Shown: piece by piece, positions 1-8,475 of the stretch
How positions within the stretch are numbered: the first letter of the stretch is position 1
Layout: every line of letters starts with the position of its first letter
NCBI GenBank assembly: GCA_014132615.1
Contig: BMAH01000030.1
Span: 62,001-126,000 of the forward strand
DNA length: 64,000 bases
DNA from: Gammaproteobacteria bacterium
GTDB lineage: Bacteria; Pseudomonadota; Gammaproteobacteria; DSM-16500
Direction of reading: 5' to 3'
The notes under the pieces: model-generated
Seen by the model: only the letters and a program-made list of their open reading frames with translations
The model's database searches: none
What the model was told of the DNA's origin: nothing
Program-made: the position numbers and the translations under genes

Positions 1-2
1 GG

Positions 3-782
3 ACGTCTTTCATTAAAAATATTTTTCTAATTAATTACCCAGATAATTCTATTGTATTAGTCGCTTGGACTATGCAATTTGAAATTATTTTTTACCTTAT
101 TTTTTCATTCTTCATGATAAATGTGAGGCTAGGTATAGTAGTATTTGCAGTTTGGTTATTTGCAGTAATTCTATTTAATGCAAACTACATTCACTCTTCT
201 TCTTACTTTATAAAATTCCTATGCGATACCTGTAATGGCCAGTTAATATTCGGTTGTTTCATCGCTTATATTTTAAGTAAATGGCAAGACCGACATTACT
301 TCATGCCTATTGTGAGCACCATCCTTGGTTTATCAGGATTAATAGTAACTGGCGCGATAGATGTTTTTAGTAACCAATTATTATCTACCATGCAGACTAC
401 ATTGCTATATACCTTATCTTCTTTTTTCTGCATTCTTGGATTAGTAAAAATGGAGTTTATAAAAAAAATTCGCTGCCCAAGCTTATTGGTTACTTTAGGT
501 TTAGCCTCTTATCCAATATACCTAACCCATCACTTAACTCAATCTCTTTTATTCAGATTAGCGCATTACGCCAATATTGGCAGTCAAGCATTATTAGCAA
601 CAAGATACACCGTGTTTGTTTTCTTAATTTTTATTTTTTCTTTATGGATAGGTTATTTATTTTATAAATTTTACGATAAGCCAGTGACTTCTTATATACG
701 AAGGAAGTTAAAAGAAAGGGCATTGCGAATTGATGAAGTAAACAGCGGAGAGGGAGGGATTCGAACCCTCGTGGGAGGTTAA
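3..782 (+). CDS. Acyltransferase 3 family membrane protein, 5'-truncated by window edge
   Basis: C-terminal part of an OafA/YrhL-type membrane O-acyltransferase, which would acylate a surface sugar. The frame is open to the left edge of the window, so the start lies outside. The first in-frame ATG (72) falls inside the family motif WTMQFEIIFYLIF (usually WTL..E..FY), so it is not the start. About seven hydrophobic segments follow, then SYPIYLTHH and a basic tail after YDKP, as in the family. The last 12 or so codons run into the antisense strand of tRNA-Ser, giving the tail GEGGIRTLVGG, which is tRNA-derived rather than conserved protein. The family is clear; the sugar substrate is unknown. 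Confidence 0.85.
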   Translation, partial: TSFIKNIFLINYPDNSIVLVAWTMQFEIIFYLIFSFFMINVRLGIVVFAVWLFAVILFNANYIHSSSYFIKFLCDTCNGQLIFGCFIAYILSKWQDRHYFMPIVSTILGLSGLIVTGAIDVFSNQLLSTMQTTLLYTLSSFFCILGLVKMEFIKKIRCPSLLVTLGLASYPIYLTHHLTQSLLFRLAHYANIGSQALLATRYTVFVFLIFIFSLWIGYLFYKFYDKPVTSYIRRKLKERALRIDEVNSGEGGIRTLVGG

Positions 783-835
783 ACTCCCCATCCGATTTCG
801 AGTCGGCGCCGTTATGACCGCTTCGGTACCTCTCC
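746..835 (-). tRNA. tRNA-Ser(CGA)
   Basis: The reverse strand folds as a class II tRNA: acceptor GGAGAGG/CCTCTCC, anticodon loop CTCGAAA (anticodon CGA, reads UCG), a long variable arm, and T-loop GGTTCGAATCC. The discriminator is G and no CCA is encoded. It overlaps the 3' end of the convergent acyltransferase gene. Confidence 0.95.
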
Positions 836-880
836 TTTGGTTGCTGATTATACCTAGTCCTAAGCGGGTTGCTAGTTAAA

Positions 881-1123
881 TTATAGCTGATTATCCGTTA
901 AACCTGGTGGTACAGTGCCAACATCGGGTGAAGTTGCATAGCGGTGATTAGAGACAGGATATTTGCTTTGAAAAGCATCCGATGAGATACCTGGCGGGAT
1001 ACGCATAGGCGGTACGCTGATGGCGGTTAAGTATTGTTTGTCCTTATTATTAAAAGAAGGAGAAGTGCAGCTTGCTAAAAAGATGCTCAATAATAAAAGG
1101 GTTAAGCAGTTAACTAGTTTCAT
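881..1123 (-). CDS. Short BamC/NlpB-like outer-membrane lipoprotein
   Basis: 80-residue lipoprotein: signal peptide with lipobox LASC (Cys19), then a low-complexity segment with the BamC N-terminal pattern YLTAISVPPMRIPPGISS followed by YPV. Full-length BamC has this extended N-terminal segment, which binds BamD, followed by two helix-grip domains; here both domains are missing. It lies 6 bp downstream of dapA on the same strand, which is the dapA-bamC order of E. coli. A GGAG lies about 12 nt before the ATG, inside the end of dapA. Assignment rests on context plus the PP-rich motif. It could be a minimal functional BamC or a degenerate one. Confidence 0.6.
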   Translation of the reverse strand: MKLVNCLTLLLLSIFLASCTSPSFNNKDKQYLTAISVPPMRIPPGISSDAFQSKYPVSNHRYATSPDVGTVPPGLTDNQL

Positions 1124-1129
1124 AAGAAT

Positions 1130-2002
1130 TTATACTCCAGCTTTTTGCATCGCCTCTTTTACCTCTTGATGATACCTATTGTCCAGAGGTAATAGCGGTA
1201 AGCGTATACCAGCAGGGATTTTACCCATTACATGTAATGCCCATTTAGTTGGAATAGGATTAGATTCTAAAAATAAACGCGTGTGCAATAACATAAGATC
1301 TGCATTGAGTTTAGATGCTAATTCATGATTACCTAATAATAGTGCTTCACACATTGCATTCATTTTATTAGGCGCAACATTCGCTGTTACTGAAATGATA
1401 CCGATGGCGCCATTTTGCATTAAAGCTAAAGCTGTTGCATCATCACCACTGTATATAGCAAATTCTTTTCCACAACGGCGGGTAATTTCTTGCGCTCTTT
1501 CTATTTTGCCTGTTGCTTCTTTAATGCCAATAATGTTTTTGAGTTTAGCCAATTTTTCTATTGTTTCTGGAAGTAAGTCACAAGCAGTCCTTCCAGGTAC
1601 ATTATATAAAATCAGCGGTAACTCACTTACCTCCGCAACTGCTTTGTAATGCTCGTATAATCCCTGTTGAGTCGGTTTATTGTAATAAGGTGTTACTACT
1701 AGACACGCATCTGCCCCTGCTGTTTTTGCATTTTGCGTTAATTTAATGGTTGTGCGTGTAGAGTTGGTGCCTGTACCTGCTATCACTGGAATTCTGCCAG
1801 CAGCCTGCTTCACTACTAAGGAAACTAATTCTAATTGTTCACTAGGTTCCAAGGTGGCAGATTCGCCCGTTGTGCCGCCCGCTATAATCGCTTTAGTTCC
1901 TTCAGCAATATGCCATTCAACCAATTCTTGAATGCAGAGTTTATCTAGAGACCCGTCTTCATGCATAGGGGTTACTAATGCCACCATACTGCCTTTATAC
2001 AT
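1130..2002 (-). CDS. dapA: 4-hydroxy-tetrahydrodipicolinate synthase
   Basis: Condenses pyruvate with aspartate semialdehyde, the first committed step to diaminopimelate and lysine, in the cytoplasm. 290 residues, the family's usual length, as a TIM barrel. Visible sites are GGTTGES with Thr44/Thr45, Tyr107 in VTPYYNKPTQQG, Tyr133 and Arg138 in YNVPGRTA, and Schiff-base Lys161 in IGIKEAT, all at the E. coli positions. A TGGAGA precedes the ATG. The bamC-like gene follows on the same strand, and the ArnT-like gene is divergent. lysC, earlier in the same pathway, is also in this window. Confidence 0.97.
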   Translation of the reverse strand: MYKGSMVALVTPMHEDGSLDKLCIQELVEWHIAEGTKAIIAGGTTGESATLEPSEQLELVSLVVKQAAGRIPVIAGTGTNSTRTTIKLTQNAKTAGADACLVVTPYYNKPTQQGLYEHYKAVAEVSELPLILYNVPGRTACDLLPETIEKLAKLKNIIGIKEATGKIERAQEITRRCGKEFAIYSGDDATALALMQNGAIGIISVTANVAPNKMNAMCEALLLGNHELASKLNADLMLLHTRLFLESNPIPTKWALHVMGKIPAGIRLPLLPLDNRYHQEVKEAMQKAGV

Positions 2003-2096
2003 GCGCTATTCTCCAGTAAAAACCTTAAGTTTTTATAAGCGATTAGCTAGAATTTGTCTATAAATTTTTGTATTAAGTAGGTACAATTGCCCGGCT

Positions 2097-2117
2097 TATA
2101 ATTAAATGGATATCCAT
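2097..2117 (+). promoter_or_regulatory. Candidate -10 box and palindrome upstream of the ArnT-like gene
   Basis: A TATAAT at 2097-2102 is followed at once by the perfect 12-bp palindrome ATGGATATCCAT (2106-2117), just before the proposed start at 2122. No good -35 is seen. The palindrome would cover the transcription start, so it could be a repressor site; this is inference. Confidence 0.35.
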
Positions 2118-2121
2118 AAAA

Positions 2122-3639
2122 ATGCACGCAAGCAATATAATAGCTATGTTATGGGGGCCCAAGGCCAAATTTCGCTATTTATTACTTGCTTCATTTCTCA
2201 TTATTTTTACTTGCTTAGGCAGCCGAGAAATTTGGACACAAGAGCATCGTTGGGCCGATATTGTGAGTGCCATGTTCTTACGCAACGACTTTTTGCATCC
2301 CTATTTGGGAGAACACCGTTACTATGATAAGCCGCTACTTTCTTATTGGTTAATTGTTTTATTAGTTAAAATAACCGGCTACTTTAATACCTGGGCGCTA
2401 AGACTGCCCAGTGCGTGTGCAGCACTCATTACCCTATGGTCCACTTATCAAATAGGAAAAACATTAAGCAATAAACCCCTGGGATTGTTAGCTGGCTGGT
2501 TGTTGTTAACCACTTTCTACTTTGTATTTTGGGCAAGAGTCAGTAGTGCTGACATGTTAAATTTAGCAGGCTCAACGCTGGCTGTTGCTTGGTATTTTAT
2601 TAAAAGAGAGCAGGCTGGATTTTTAGATTACACCATTTTTTTTATCATTATCGGGCTAACTTGTTTATGCAAAGGCTTAATTGGTGCAGTGGTTCCGCTA
2701 TTTGCTGTACTTATAGATATGATGGTAAATAACACTTACAAACAGCATATAAAACCAATTTTATTCTTAAGCCTCATTCCCGCTTTACTTATCTATTTAG
2801 CTCCTTTCGCCGCTTCAGCGTATTTTGATAATGACGTATATAACCAAAATGGCTTGTATTTGGTATACAGGGAAAACATTTTGCGTTTCTTCAAACCATT
2901 TGATCACCAGGGACCTATTTATACATATTTTGTTTATCTACCGGTTTACTTACTGCCTTGGGCATTCTTTTTTATCCCCGCTGTTGCTTCTTTCATCGTT
3001 AAATCTAAGACACTTAACAAGAACGCGCGCTGGATGGGTTACATGGTATTTGCTTTGTTTCTTTTTTTTACTTTAAGCGGATCAAGGCGCAGCTATTACG
3101 TACTACCTATTGTCCCTTTTGCCCTTTTATTTACAGCTGACTGGATTTTATCTGAACCTATTTCGCAAGTGATTAGAAAAAAATGGACGCTTTACACCTT
3201 AACAGCTTCTTTTATTCTTCTCTTTCTTGCTGTGGATCTGCTTCCTGCTTGGTATTATTCTCAATTTGGCGTCCATCGTTTTTCAGCTGCATTAAAACAT
3301 AATGCTGCGCAAATAAAATCATGGGAATCGTGGAATGTGGTCATGTTGGATGCAGAAAGTAAATTGAATTTTTACTTAGATCTTGCTCCTACTGTGCGAA
3401 ATTACGGCGTTAGACCCACACAAAGACAGCTGCAAACCAGCGAAACGCTGATGTTGGCTTGGCCTATTTTAAAAGAAAAACCCAGTAATACTATCTTTAT
3501 CACACGTAAAATTTATGCTTCAGCATTACAAAAGCATCTGCCTGATTACACTTTATTTGAAATCACTTATCCACACTATGCATTTTTATCTTTATCAGAA
3601 AGTAATACGCCGGTTGCGTTTATTCCAAAAAACGAATGA
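2122..3639 (+). CDS. ArnT/PMT-family lipid-linked sugar glycosyltransferase
   Basis: 505-residue polytopic inner-membrane protein of the ArnT-like GT83/PMT family, which moves a sugar from an undecaprenyl carrier to a periplasmic acceptor such as lipid A. The signature is near the N terminus: TQEHRWADIV followed by FLHPYLGEHRYYDKPLLSYWL, with the acidic and KP residues of the first periplasmic loop. About 11-12 hydrophobic segments follow, then a soluble C-terminal domain from about residue 390. Start choice is weak: ATG 2122 and ATG 2146 both lack a clear Shine-Dalgarno. No arnA-F neighbours are present, so the sugar (aminoarabinose or another) cannot be fixed. Confidence 0.85.
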   Translation: MHASNIIAMLWGPKAKFRYLLLASFLIIFTCLGSREIWTQEHRWADIVSAMFLRNDFLHPYLGEHRYYDKPLLSYWLIVLLVKITGYFNTWALRLPSACAALITLWSTYQIGKTLSNKPLGLLAGWLLLTTFYFVFWARVSSADMLNLAGSTLAVAWYFIKREQAGFLDYTIFFIIIGLTCLCKGLIGAVVPLFAVLIDMMVNNTYKQHIKPILFLSLIPALLIYLAPFAASAYFDNDVYNQNGLYLVYRENILRFFKPFDHQGPIYTYFVYLPVYLLPWAFFFIPAVASFIVKSKTLNKNARWMGYMVFALFLFFTLSGSRRSYYVLPIVPFALLFTADWILSEPISQVIRKKWTLYTLTASFILLFLAVDLLPAWYYSQFGVHRFSAALKHNAAQIKSWESWNVVMLDAESKLNFYLDLAPTVRNYGVRPTQRQLQTSETLMLAWPILKEKPSNTIFITRKIYASALQKHLPDYTLFEITYPHYAFLSLSESNTPVAFIPKNE

Positions 3640-3714
3640 GTAACATTTACTCTGAGTAAAAACTTGTACTATGATATAACCCTGGTTTATTAATCACTCT
3701 TTTAAGGACTCGTT

Positions 3715-3930
3715 ATGACTGAAAATTTATTGCAAAGATTAGAAGAAAAAATGGTTACCTTAATTTCTGAAGTAGAAGAATTACGTAATCAAGTACAACG
3801 TTTAGCAAATGAAAATGCTAGCTTACAAAGTGAAAAAGAACACCACGGTCGTAAAGTCCAAGAATTAATTTCCTTATTAGATAGCGTGACAGGCAGTAAT
3901 TTAATTGAAGAAGCAAGGTCTGCTGCTTAA
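3715..3930 (+). CDS. Small coiled-coil protein, ZapB-like (TIGR02449 type)
   Basis: 71 residues, almost entirely heptad-like coiled coil (RLEEKMVTLISEVEELRNQV onward). A strong AAGGA lies before the ATG at 3715. In many gammaproteobacteria a short coiled coil of this type precedes zapA and supports Z-ring assembly. Here the next gene is a basic protein, not an obvious ZapA. Family membership is by size, composition and position; the division role is inferred. Confidence 0.6.
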   Translation: MTENLLQRLEEKMVTLISEVEELRNQVQRLANENASLQSEKEHHGRKVQELISLLDSVTGSNLIEEARSAA

Positions 3931-3976
3931 CGCTAAACCTATTTTTAGGATAGCGAACTGCATAAGGAGATGCTAA

Positions 3977-4399
3977 ATGGCAGCGATCAAAGACCATACC
4001 GCTTTACTGAAACGCTTAAAGCAACAAGTGAAGGCGTTACAGAAAAAAGAGGAAAAAACGCGCCACCAGTTACGTTTGGCTTTAAAGAAAATACGAGTAT
4101 TGAGTCAATCTTACAAAGCTAAGCTAGCAGGTAAAGTGCGTGATATGCATGGTAAAATTGCGGAAACGCAACTTGCTACGTATGGAAAAGTTGCTGCTGA
4201 CATTGAGCGCCAATTAATTAATGCCATACGCGTTAAGAGTGAGGCGCTTTCTACTGCAGTTGAGCGAATTGAAAAAGAATTCGTTGCCAAATTGAAAAAA
4301 CGAGCATCTAAAAAGCCAAAAGCAGCTATACCGCGTAAAAAATCTGCTAAGACAAAATTATTGGTAGGTAAAAAGAGAAAAACCAAGAGTAAGCGATAA
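3977..4399 (+). CDS. Coiled-coil protein with histone H1-like Lys-rich tail
   Basis: 140 residues, not recognised as a named family. Residues 1-110 form a long basic helical/coiled-coil region with no Cys or Pro. Residues 108-140 are a Lys/Ala/Pro/Arg tail (KKRASKKPKAAIPRKKSAKT and on) like histone H1 or the Chlamydia/Coxiella Hc1-type proteins. Preceded by AAGGAG, and it may be cotranscribed with the coiled-coil gene 46 bp upstream. A strong terminator follows at once. A nucleoid-associated role is likely; a secreted chromatin-binding role is possible but untested. Confidence 0.55.
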   Translation: MAAIKDHTALLKRLKQQVKALQKKEEKTRHQLRLALKKIRVLSQSYKAKLAGKVRDMHGKIAETQLATYGKVAADIERQLINAIRVKSEALSTAVERIEKEFVAKLKKRASKKPKAAIPRKKSAKTKLLVGKKRKTKSKR

Positions 4400-4400
4400 A

Positions 4401-4431
4401 AATAAAGCGGGAGACATGCTCCCGCTTTATT
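4401..4431 (+). terminator. Intrinsic terminator
   Basis: Perfect 13-bp inverted repeat, AATAAAGCGGGAG at 4401-4413 and CTCCCGCTTTATT at 4419-4431, with a 5-nt loop, directly after the H1-like gene. It also lies 12 bp past the convergent 54-residue gene and could stop both transcripts. Confidence 0.85.
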
Positions 4432-4443
4432 AAGTTATTAAAC

Positions 4444-4608
4444 TTATTTTCTATCTTTGTTTAAATCTTTTTGTCCTGGGTGTTGACCTTGACCTGGACG
4501 TTGATCTTGTCTTTGTTGTCCTGGGTTTTGGCCTTGACGATGTGGGTCTTGTCTTTGTTGGTCTGGTTTTGGTTGTTGGTTTTGGCCTGGGCGTTGGTTG
4601 TCCTTCAT
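4444..4608 (-). CDS. 54-residue Gln/Pro/Gly-rich protein
   Basis: Small gene with an AAGGAG 6 nt before ATG 4608. The protein is low complexity: about one third Gln, the rest mainly Pro, Gly, Asp, Arg and Lys, with repeated QRPGQ, QGQNPGQ and QGQHPGQ units and no hydrophobic stretch. It ends in KDLNKDRK. The DNA carries matching imperfect repeats of TTGxCCTGGxxxTTG type. The strong ribosome site, its own space between xseA and the terminator, and a clean frame support a real gene. It is probably intrinsically disordered. I do not recognise a family, and the function is unknown. Confidence 0.6.
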   Translation of the reverse strand: MKDNQRPGQNQQPKPDQQRQDPHRQGQNPGQQRQDQRPGQGQHPGQKDLNKDRK

Positions 4609-4771
4609 AACAGTCTCCTTAATTAAGTCGAACTAAATATATGAGGGTTAATAACTAATGGTGTACTACTATTATCTAAAATTCTAAGGGGTTTTGCCTA
4701 CCCAGGAATACCCCCTATTGAATTGTGAAATTGTTTGCAGAAACAAGGGCTTCAATAAAAATAGAGTATTT

Positions 4772-6109
4772 TTATTCCACAATACAATGTAATAAACCTT
4801 CAAATAATTGGATTTTCACCCTATCTCCTTGCATGACTTCTTTGCTGTTACGTATAATTTGACCATTTTTTGATACTATTGAAAAGCCACGCTGTAGGGT
4901 AGCTAAAGGACTTAGGGTATCTAGTTTCACCGCGGTATTGGCTAAACGAGTTTCAAGATTAGCGAGTTTAATAGCAATGACATTATTTAAACGCTGTCTT
5001 AATAGATTTAATTGGTTTTCTAATTTAGCAATGCGATGAATAGGTAGTTGCTGTTGTAGTTTGCTTTCTAACACTTGTAAGGCAGCGAATCGATTTTGAA
5101 TTAATCGTTGTTGAGATTGGACTAAGGCTAATTCACAAAAATCCAGGCGCTGCATTTTTTCTTGCAAGCGGCGTTTAGGATGCTGTTGAAGTAAATGTTT
5201 TTGTACCCAACCTATTTGCTGTTTGCGGTTGGCGAGTTTTTGATTGATAAAGCGATTTAATATTTGATTGCTGCGCATTAATCTTTGCAATAAATCTGCT
5301 TTATCTGGCGCAACCAGTTCTGCAGCAGCAGAAGGGGTTGGCGCGCGTAAATCCGCAACAAAATCTGCGATAGTAAAGTCGACTTCATGGCCAACGGCGC
5401 TGATAATAGGAATATCACTTTGATAAATGGCATTTGCCACCATTTCTTCATTAAACGGCCATAAATCTTCTAAGGAACCACCGCCGCGACCTACGATTAA
5501 TACATCACATTCTTTACGTCTGTTGGCTGTTTGAATAGCGTTTACAATAGAAGGCGCAGCGGTTGCACCTTGAACCAATGAAGCATAAATAATGACAGGG
5601 ATAGCGGGGTGTCTGCGTTTTAATACTGTTAAAATATCTTTAATTGCTGCGCCGGTTGCCGAAGTGACAACCCCAATGCGAGTAGGAAAGGGCGGCAAGG
5701 CTTTTTTATGTGCTTCAGCAAATAATCCTGCTGCTTCTAATTTCTTTTTCAATAATTCATACGCTTTACGCAATTTGCCTTCACCGCGTTCTTCCATGTG
5801 CTCGGCAATGAGTTGAAATTCACCACGGTTTTCATAGAGGCTGACTTTAGCGCGAATTAAGACGTGCGCACCATCTTTTGGAGTAAAACCCAATTTGCGC
5901 TGGTGGCCTTTGAATAAACAACACCTTACCTGGGCAGCGGCATCTTTGAGGCAAAAATACCAATGACCTGAATGTGGAGCAGAAAAGTTAGAAATTTCAC
6001 CTTCGACAAAAACATAGGGAAAAGTATCTTCTAATATGAAGCGCGCTTCATTATTGAGGCGGCTGACAGTGTAAATATTAGCCTCTGCTGATGTTATAGA
6101 CGCGCTCAT
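4772..6109 (-). CDS. xseA: Exodeoxyribonuclease VII large subunit
   Basis: Catalytic subunit of ExoVII, which trims single-stranded DNA ends from both directions in mismatch repair and recombination. 445 residues, normal length. An N-terminal OB fold (about 10-105, GEISNFSAPHSGHWYFCLKD) is followed by the nuclease domain with LIVGRGGGSLEDLWPFNEE and ISAVGHEVDFTIADFVADLRAPTPSAAAE, then a long coiled coil. xseB is not adjacent. It stands alone on the minus strand. Confidence 0.96.
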   Translation of the reverse strand: MSASITSAEANIYTVSRLNNEARFILEDTFPYVFVEGEISNFSAPHSGHWYFCLKDAAAQVRCCLFKGHQRKLGFTPKDGAHVLIRAKVSLYENRGEFQLIAEHMEERGEGKLRKAYELLKKKLEAAGLFAEAHKKALPPFPTRIGVVTSATGAAIKDILTVLKRRHPAIPVIIYASLVQGATAAPSIVNAIQTANRRKECDVLIVGRGGGSLEDLWPFNEEMVANAIYQSDIPIISAVGHEVDFTIADFVADLRAPTPSAAAELVAPDKADLLQRLMRSNQILNRFINQKLANRKQQIGWVQKHLLQQHPKRRLQEKMQRLDFCELALVQSQQRLIQNRFAALQVLESKLQQQLPIHRIAKLENQLNLLRQRLNNVIAIKLANLETRLANTAVKLDTLSPLATLQRGFSIVSKNGQIIRNSKEVMQGDRVKIQLFEGLLHCIVE

Positions 6110-6195
6110 AAACGTTTACCCATTCTTTTGTGATGGCTTATATTAATAAAAAGCAAAGAATAAGTCCAAACCGAGTAAGTTGTTGTCTAAAGCTT

Positions 6196-8475
6196 CTATT
6201 TAGGTTTTCTTTTAGGACTAGGCGGTGAATCTTGCGAATTGGTTTCAGTTTCCTCATTCTGAGAGGTGCTGGGACGTGAAAGTGTATCGGTAGCTTTAGT
6301 TTTGATTAATAATGAGCGCTGGGTTTCTAATGTCTTATATTCATCAAGCTTTAAACCAGAAGTAGAGGTATTATCATCAGTCGAGTGAGAAAGTTTCTTT
6401 TCACCTGATTTTTTGGTTAAAAATCTTTTAAAAAAGCTTGAAGATTTAGCATAATCTCCAGTTTTTTCCCGTTTGGAATTATTGTTAGACGTTGATGCTG
6501 AGGGTATGCCTAGAACTTCAAATTCTTCTTTTACCTTGATCAATTCTGAAGCTTCTTCAAGATATTTACGGGTAATTAGGCCGTAATTTATTAAATTAGC
6601 TATGGTAGTATCTTCAGTGTGCTTATCTTCAGTATGCTTGATAATATAATCATCAATTTCTTGGGTTATTTTAGCTACTTTAAAAGAAGGTTCTAGGTCA
6701 TCTTCTAAAATTTGTTCTAATTTTTTGGTAAGTGAAAGGTTAGATTCCCTCATTTTTACACAAAATTCTTTTACCTGCTCTAAATATAATTGGGATTGAT
6801 ATAAAGACCTATTGACAATATCAACGATAGCGTCAAGATAAGGGTCTTTAATTTCATCCATATGTACTTTATATAAAGCAAGAAAAATATCTTGATTAAA
6901 CACCTTTTCAGTTTGCTGATTAAGCGCTTTTATAAGGTTGTTTAAATGATTAAATATTTGTTTTACATTTACTTGTACAAAATCCTGTATATTATTTCTA
7001 AACCATTTTAAAAATCCCTTGGCTAATTCTAAGGGAGTAGAATGTGAAGAGATGGAAAGCGGATAAATGCCTGCTTGCTGTAATCTCTTCTTAATTTTTT
7101 TTATAGTTTTTAGCTGATTTCTTTCGACGAGAGTAGGACTGTCAAATAAAAAATACAAAGTGACAAGGTCATTACTTATTAACGCCCTATCTAAAATATT
7201 GTCAGTTCCACCTTTAAAAAATGGTAATAGTTTAGCTCCATTTTTGAGTAAATAGTTAACGACTAAAGGATATTTCCTAGCTTGGTATAGAGGTAATATG
7301 AATTTTACGCCAAATTCTAAATCATATTTTCCATGAGAATAACTATTAATATTAGCTCCCAACTCTACGAGTGAAGCGATGGTTCGTAAGTCGCCATGTG
7401 AGCAAGCTACATGTAAAAGATCTTTATTAAGACGCTTCTGATTAAAATAATTAGCTTCCTCAGGGGTTAAGGAGTTATTTTTTTTATTTAGAGTATTATT
7501 TAATTTAAGTAAGTAAGATTCTAATAAGGCATACGTTATTTCAGTTTTATTTCCTTCAATAGCGATAAATAATGGAGTAGTGGCTTCACGGTTGAGTATC
7601 ACTTCAGTTATGGGTGAAAAGTTTTGAAGTTCCTCATCATTTAATATTCTTTTGACTAGATCTAAGTTATCAGACAAAACTGCATACGATAATAAATATT
7701 GCAGCTTATTAGGATAAGGATGGGTAGAAAGTTCTTTGATTGTTGTTAATGGCTGATTGCACGCCATTGCCCATTTGAGCTTACTCATTTTAAACCTGGG
7801 CTCGTAAATCAATTTCTTTACTGTCTTTAAATTCTCTTTTTTCGGTATTTGATTATATTGTTTATAAAAATAATCTAAAATAAATTGCTTTTTTTCTGTG
7901 ACGGCTAATTTTAATAAACTTAGTCCTACGTCTTCATTGGTAATAAATAAAGTTCCCCAAAGATGGTTTTTATCTTTCATGACTCGTTTTATCGTCTCTA
8001 AATCACCATCTAAAATACATTTTTTTAAAAGCTGATAGTTTTTAGAGGAATAGAGGCCTTCAGATTTATTTTGCCGATAAGCATCAAAAAATTTCTTTTG
8101 CCAAAAATTTTCTTGTGACTCAGTCAAGCTATCAATTAATAATAGCTCTTGTTTTTTAGTTGATGCATCTAGGGGTTTTTTTTCATTATTTACTAATTTA
8201 GTTAATCGCTCAATTAATTCTACTAAACTGCGGTATTCTTCTTGCGCATTAAGAAAGACATGTGGCAGAGAGTTTTCAATATATATTTTAAACGCGGCAC
8301 GAATCTCTGTAATATTTTTAAAATTTCTATTTACTCTTCTTAATGCCTTTATATCAGTGAGTGATAAGTGCTTAAGAATTTCTATCCAAACCTCGGCTGG
8401 TAATGGGTTAGAAATAGCAAATGATGAGGGTAATTTGTCATCCTTTGATTGATGACTTTCTTTTTGCCTTTTCAT
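6196..8475 (-). CDS. F-box and ankyrin-repeat protein, candidate secreted effector
   Basis: 759 residues from ATG 8475, chosen over GTG 8493 because AGGTG sits 8 nt upstream of it. An N-terminal F-box covers about residues 24-58 (NPLPAEVWIEILKHLSLTDI, then ALRRVNRNFKNI); F-boxes bind eukaryotic Skp1 in SCF ubiquitin ligases and have no bacterial partner. Degenerate ankyrin repeats follow at about 155-460, the clearest being LLHVACSHGDLRTIASLVEL with GANI. The rest is helical, ending in a polar tail rich in Glu, Ser, Pro and Lys. The layout matches Legionella AnkB/LegAU13-type Dot/Icm substrates. No signal peptide or membrane segment. The gene stands alone in AT-rich DNA. Domains are seen; translocation is inferred. 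Confidence 0.8.
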   Translation of the reverse strand: MKRQKESHQSKDDKLPSSFAISNPLPAEVWIEILKHLSLTDIKALRRVNRNFKNITEIRAAFKIYIENSLPHVFLNAQEEYRSLVELIERLTKLVNNEKKPLDASTKKQELLLIDSLTESQENFWQKKFFDAYRQNKSEGLYSSKNYQLLKKCILDGDLETIKRVMKDKNHLWGTLFITNEDVGLSLLKLAVTEKKQFILDYFYKQYNQIPKKENLKTVKKLIYEPRFKMSKLKWAMACNQPLTTIKELSTHPYPNKLQYLLSYAVLSDNLDLVKRILNDEELQNFSPITEVILNREATTPLFIAIEGNKTEITYALLESYLLKLNNTLNKKNNSLTPEEANYFNQKRLNKDLLHVACSHGDLRTIASLVELGANINSYSHGKYDLEFGVKFILPLYQARKYPLVVNYLLKNGAKLLPFFKGGTDNILDRALISNDLVTLYFLFDSPTLVERNQLKTIKKIKKRLQQAGIYPLSISSHSTPLELAKGFLKWFRNNIQDFVQVNVKQIFNHLNNLIKALNQQTEKVFNQDIFLALYKVHMDEIKDPYLDAIVDIVNRSLYQSQLYLEQVKEFCVKMRESNLSLTKKLEQILEDDLEPSFKVAKITQEIDDYIIKHTEDKHTEDTTIANLINYGLITRKYLEEASELIKVKEEFEVLGIPSASTSNNNSKREKTGDYAKSSSFFKRFLTKKSGEKKLSHSTDDNTSTSGLKLDEYKTLETQRSLLIKTKATDTLSRPSTSQNEETETNSQDSPPSPKRKPK

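Noticed and set aside
4111-4386. Minus-strand frame across the H1-like gene
   Set aside because: Shadow of a Lys-rich gene: antisense of AAA codons gives Phe-rich peptide; no ribosome site.
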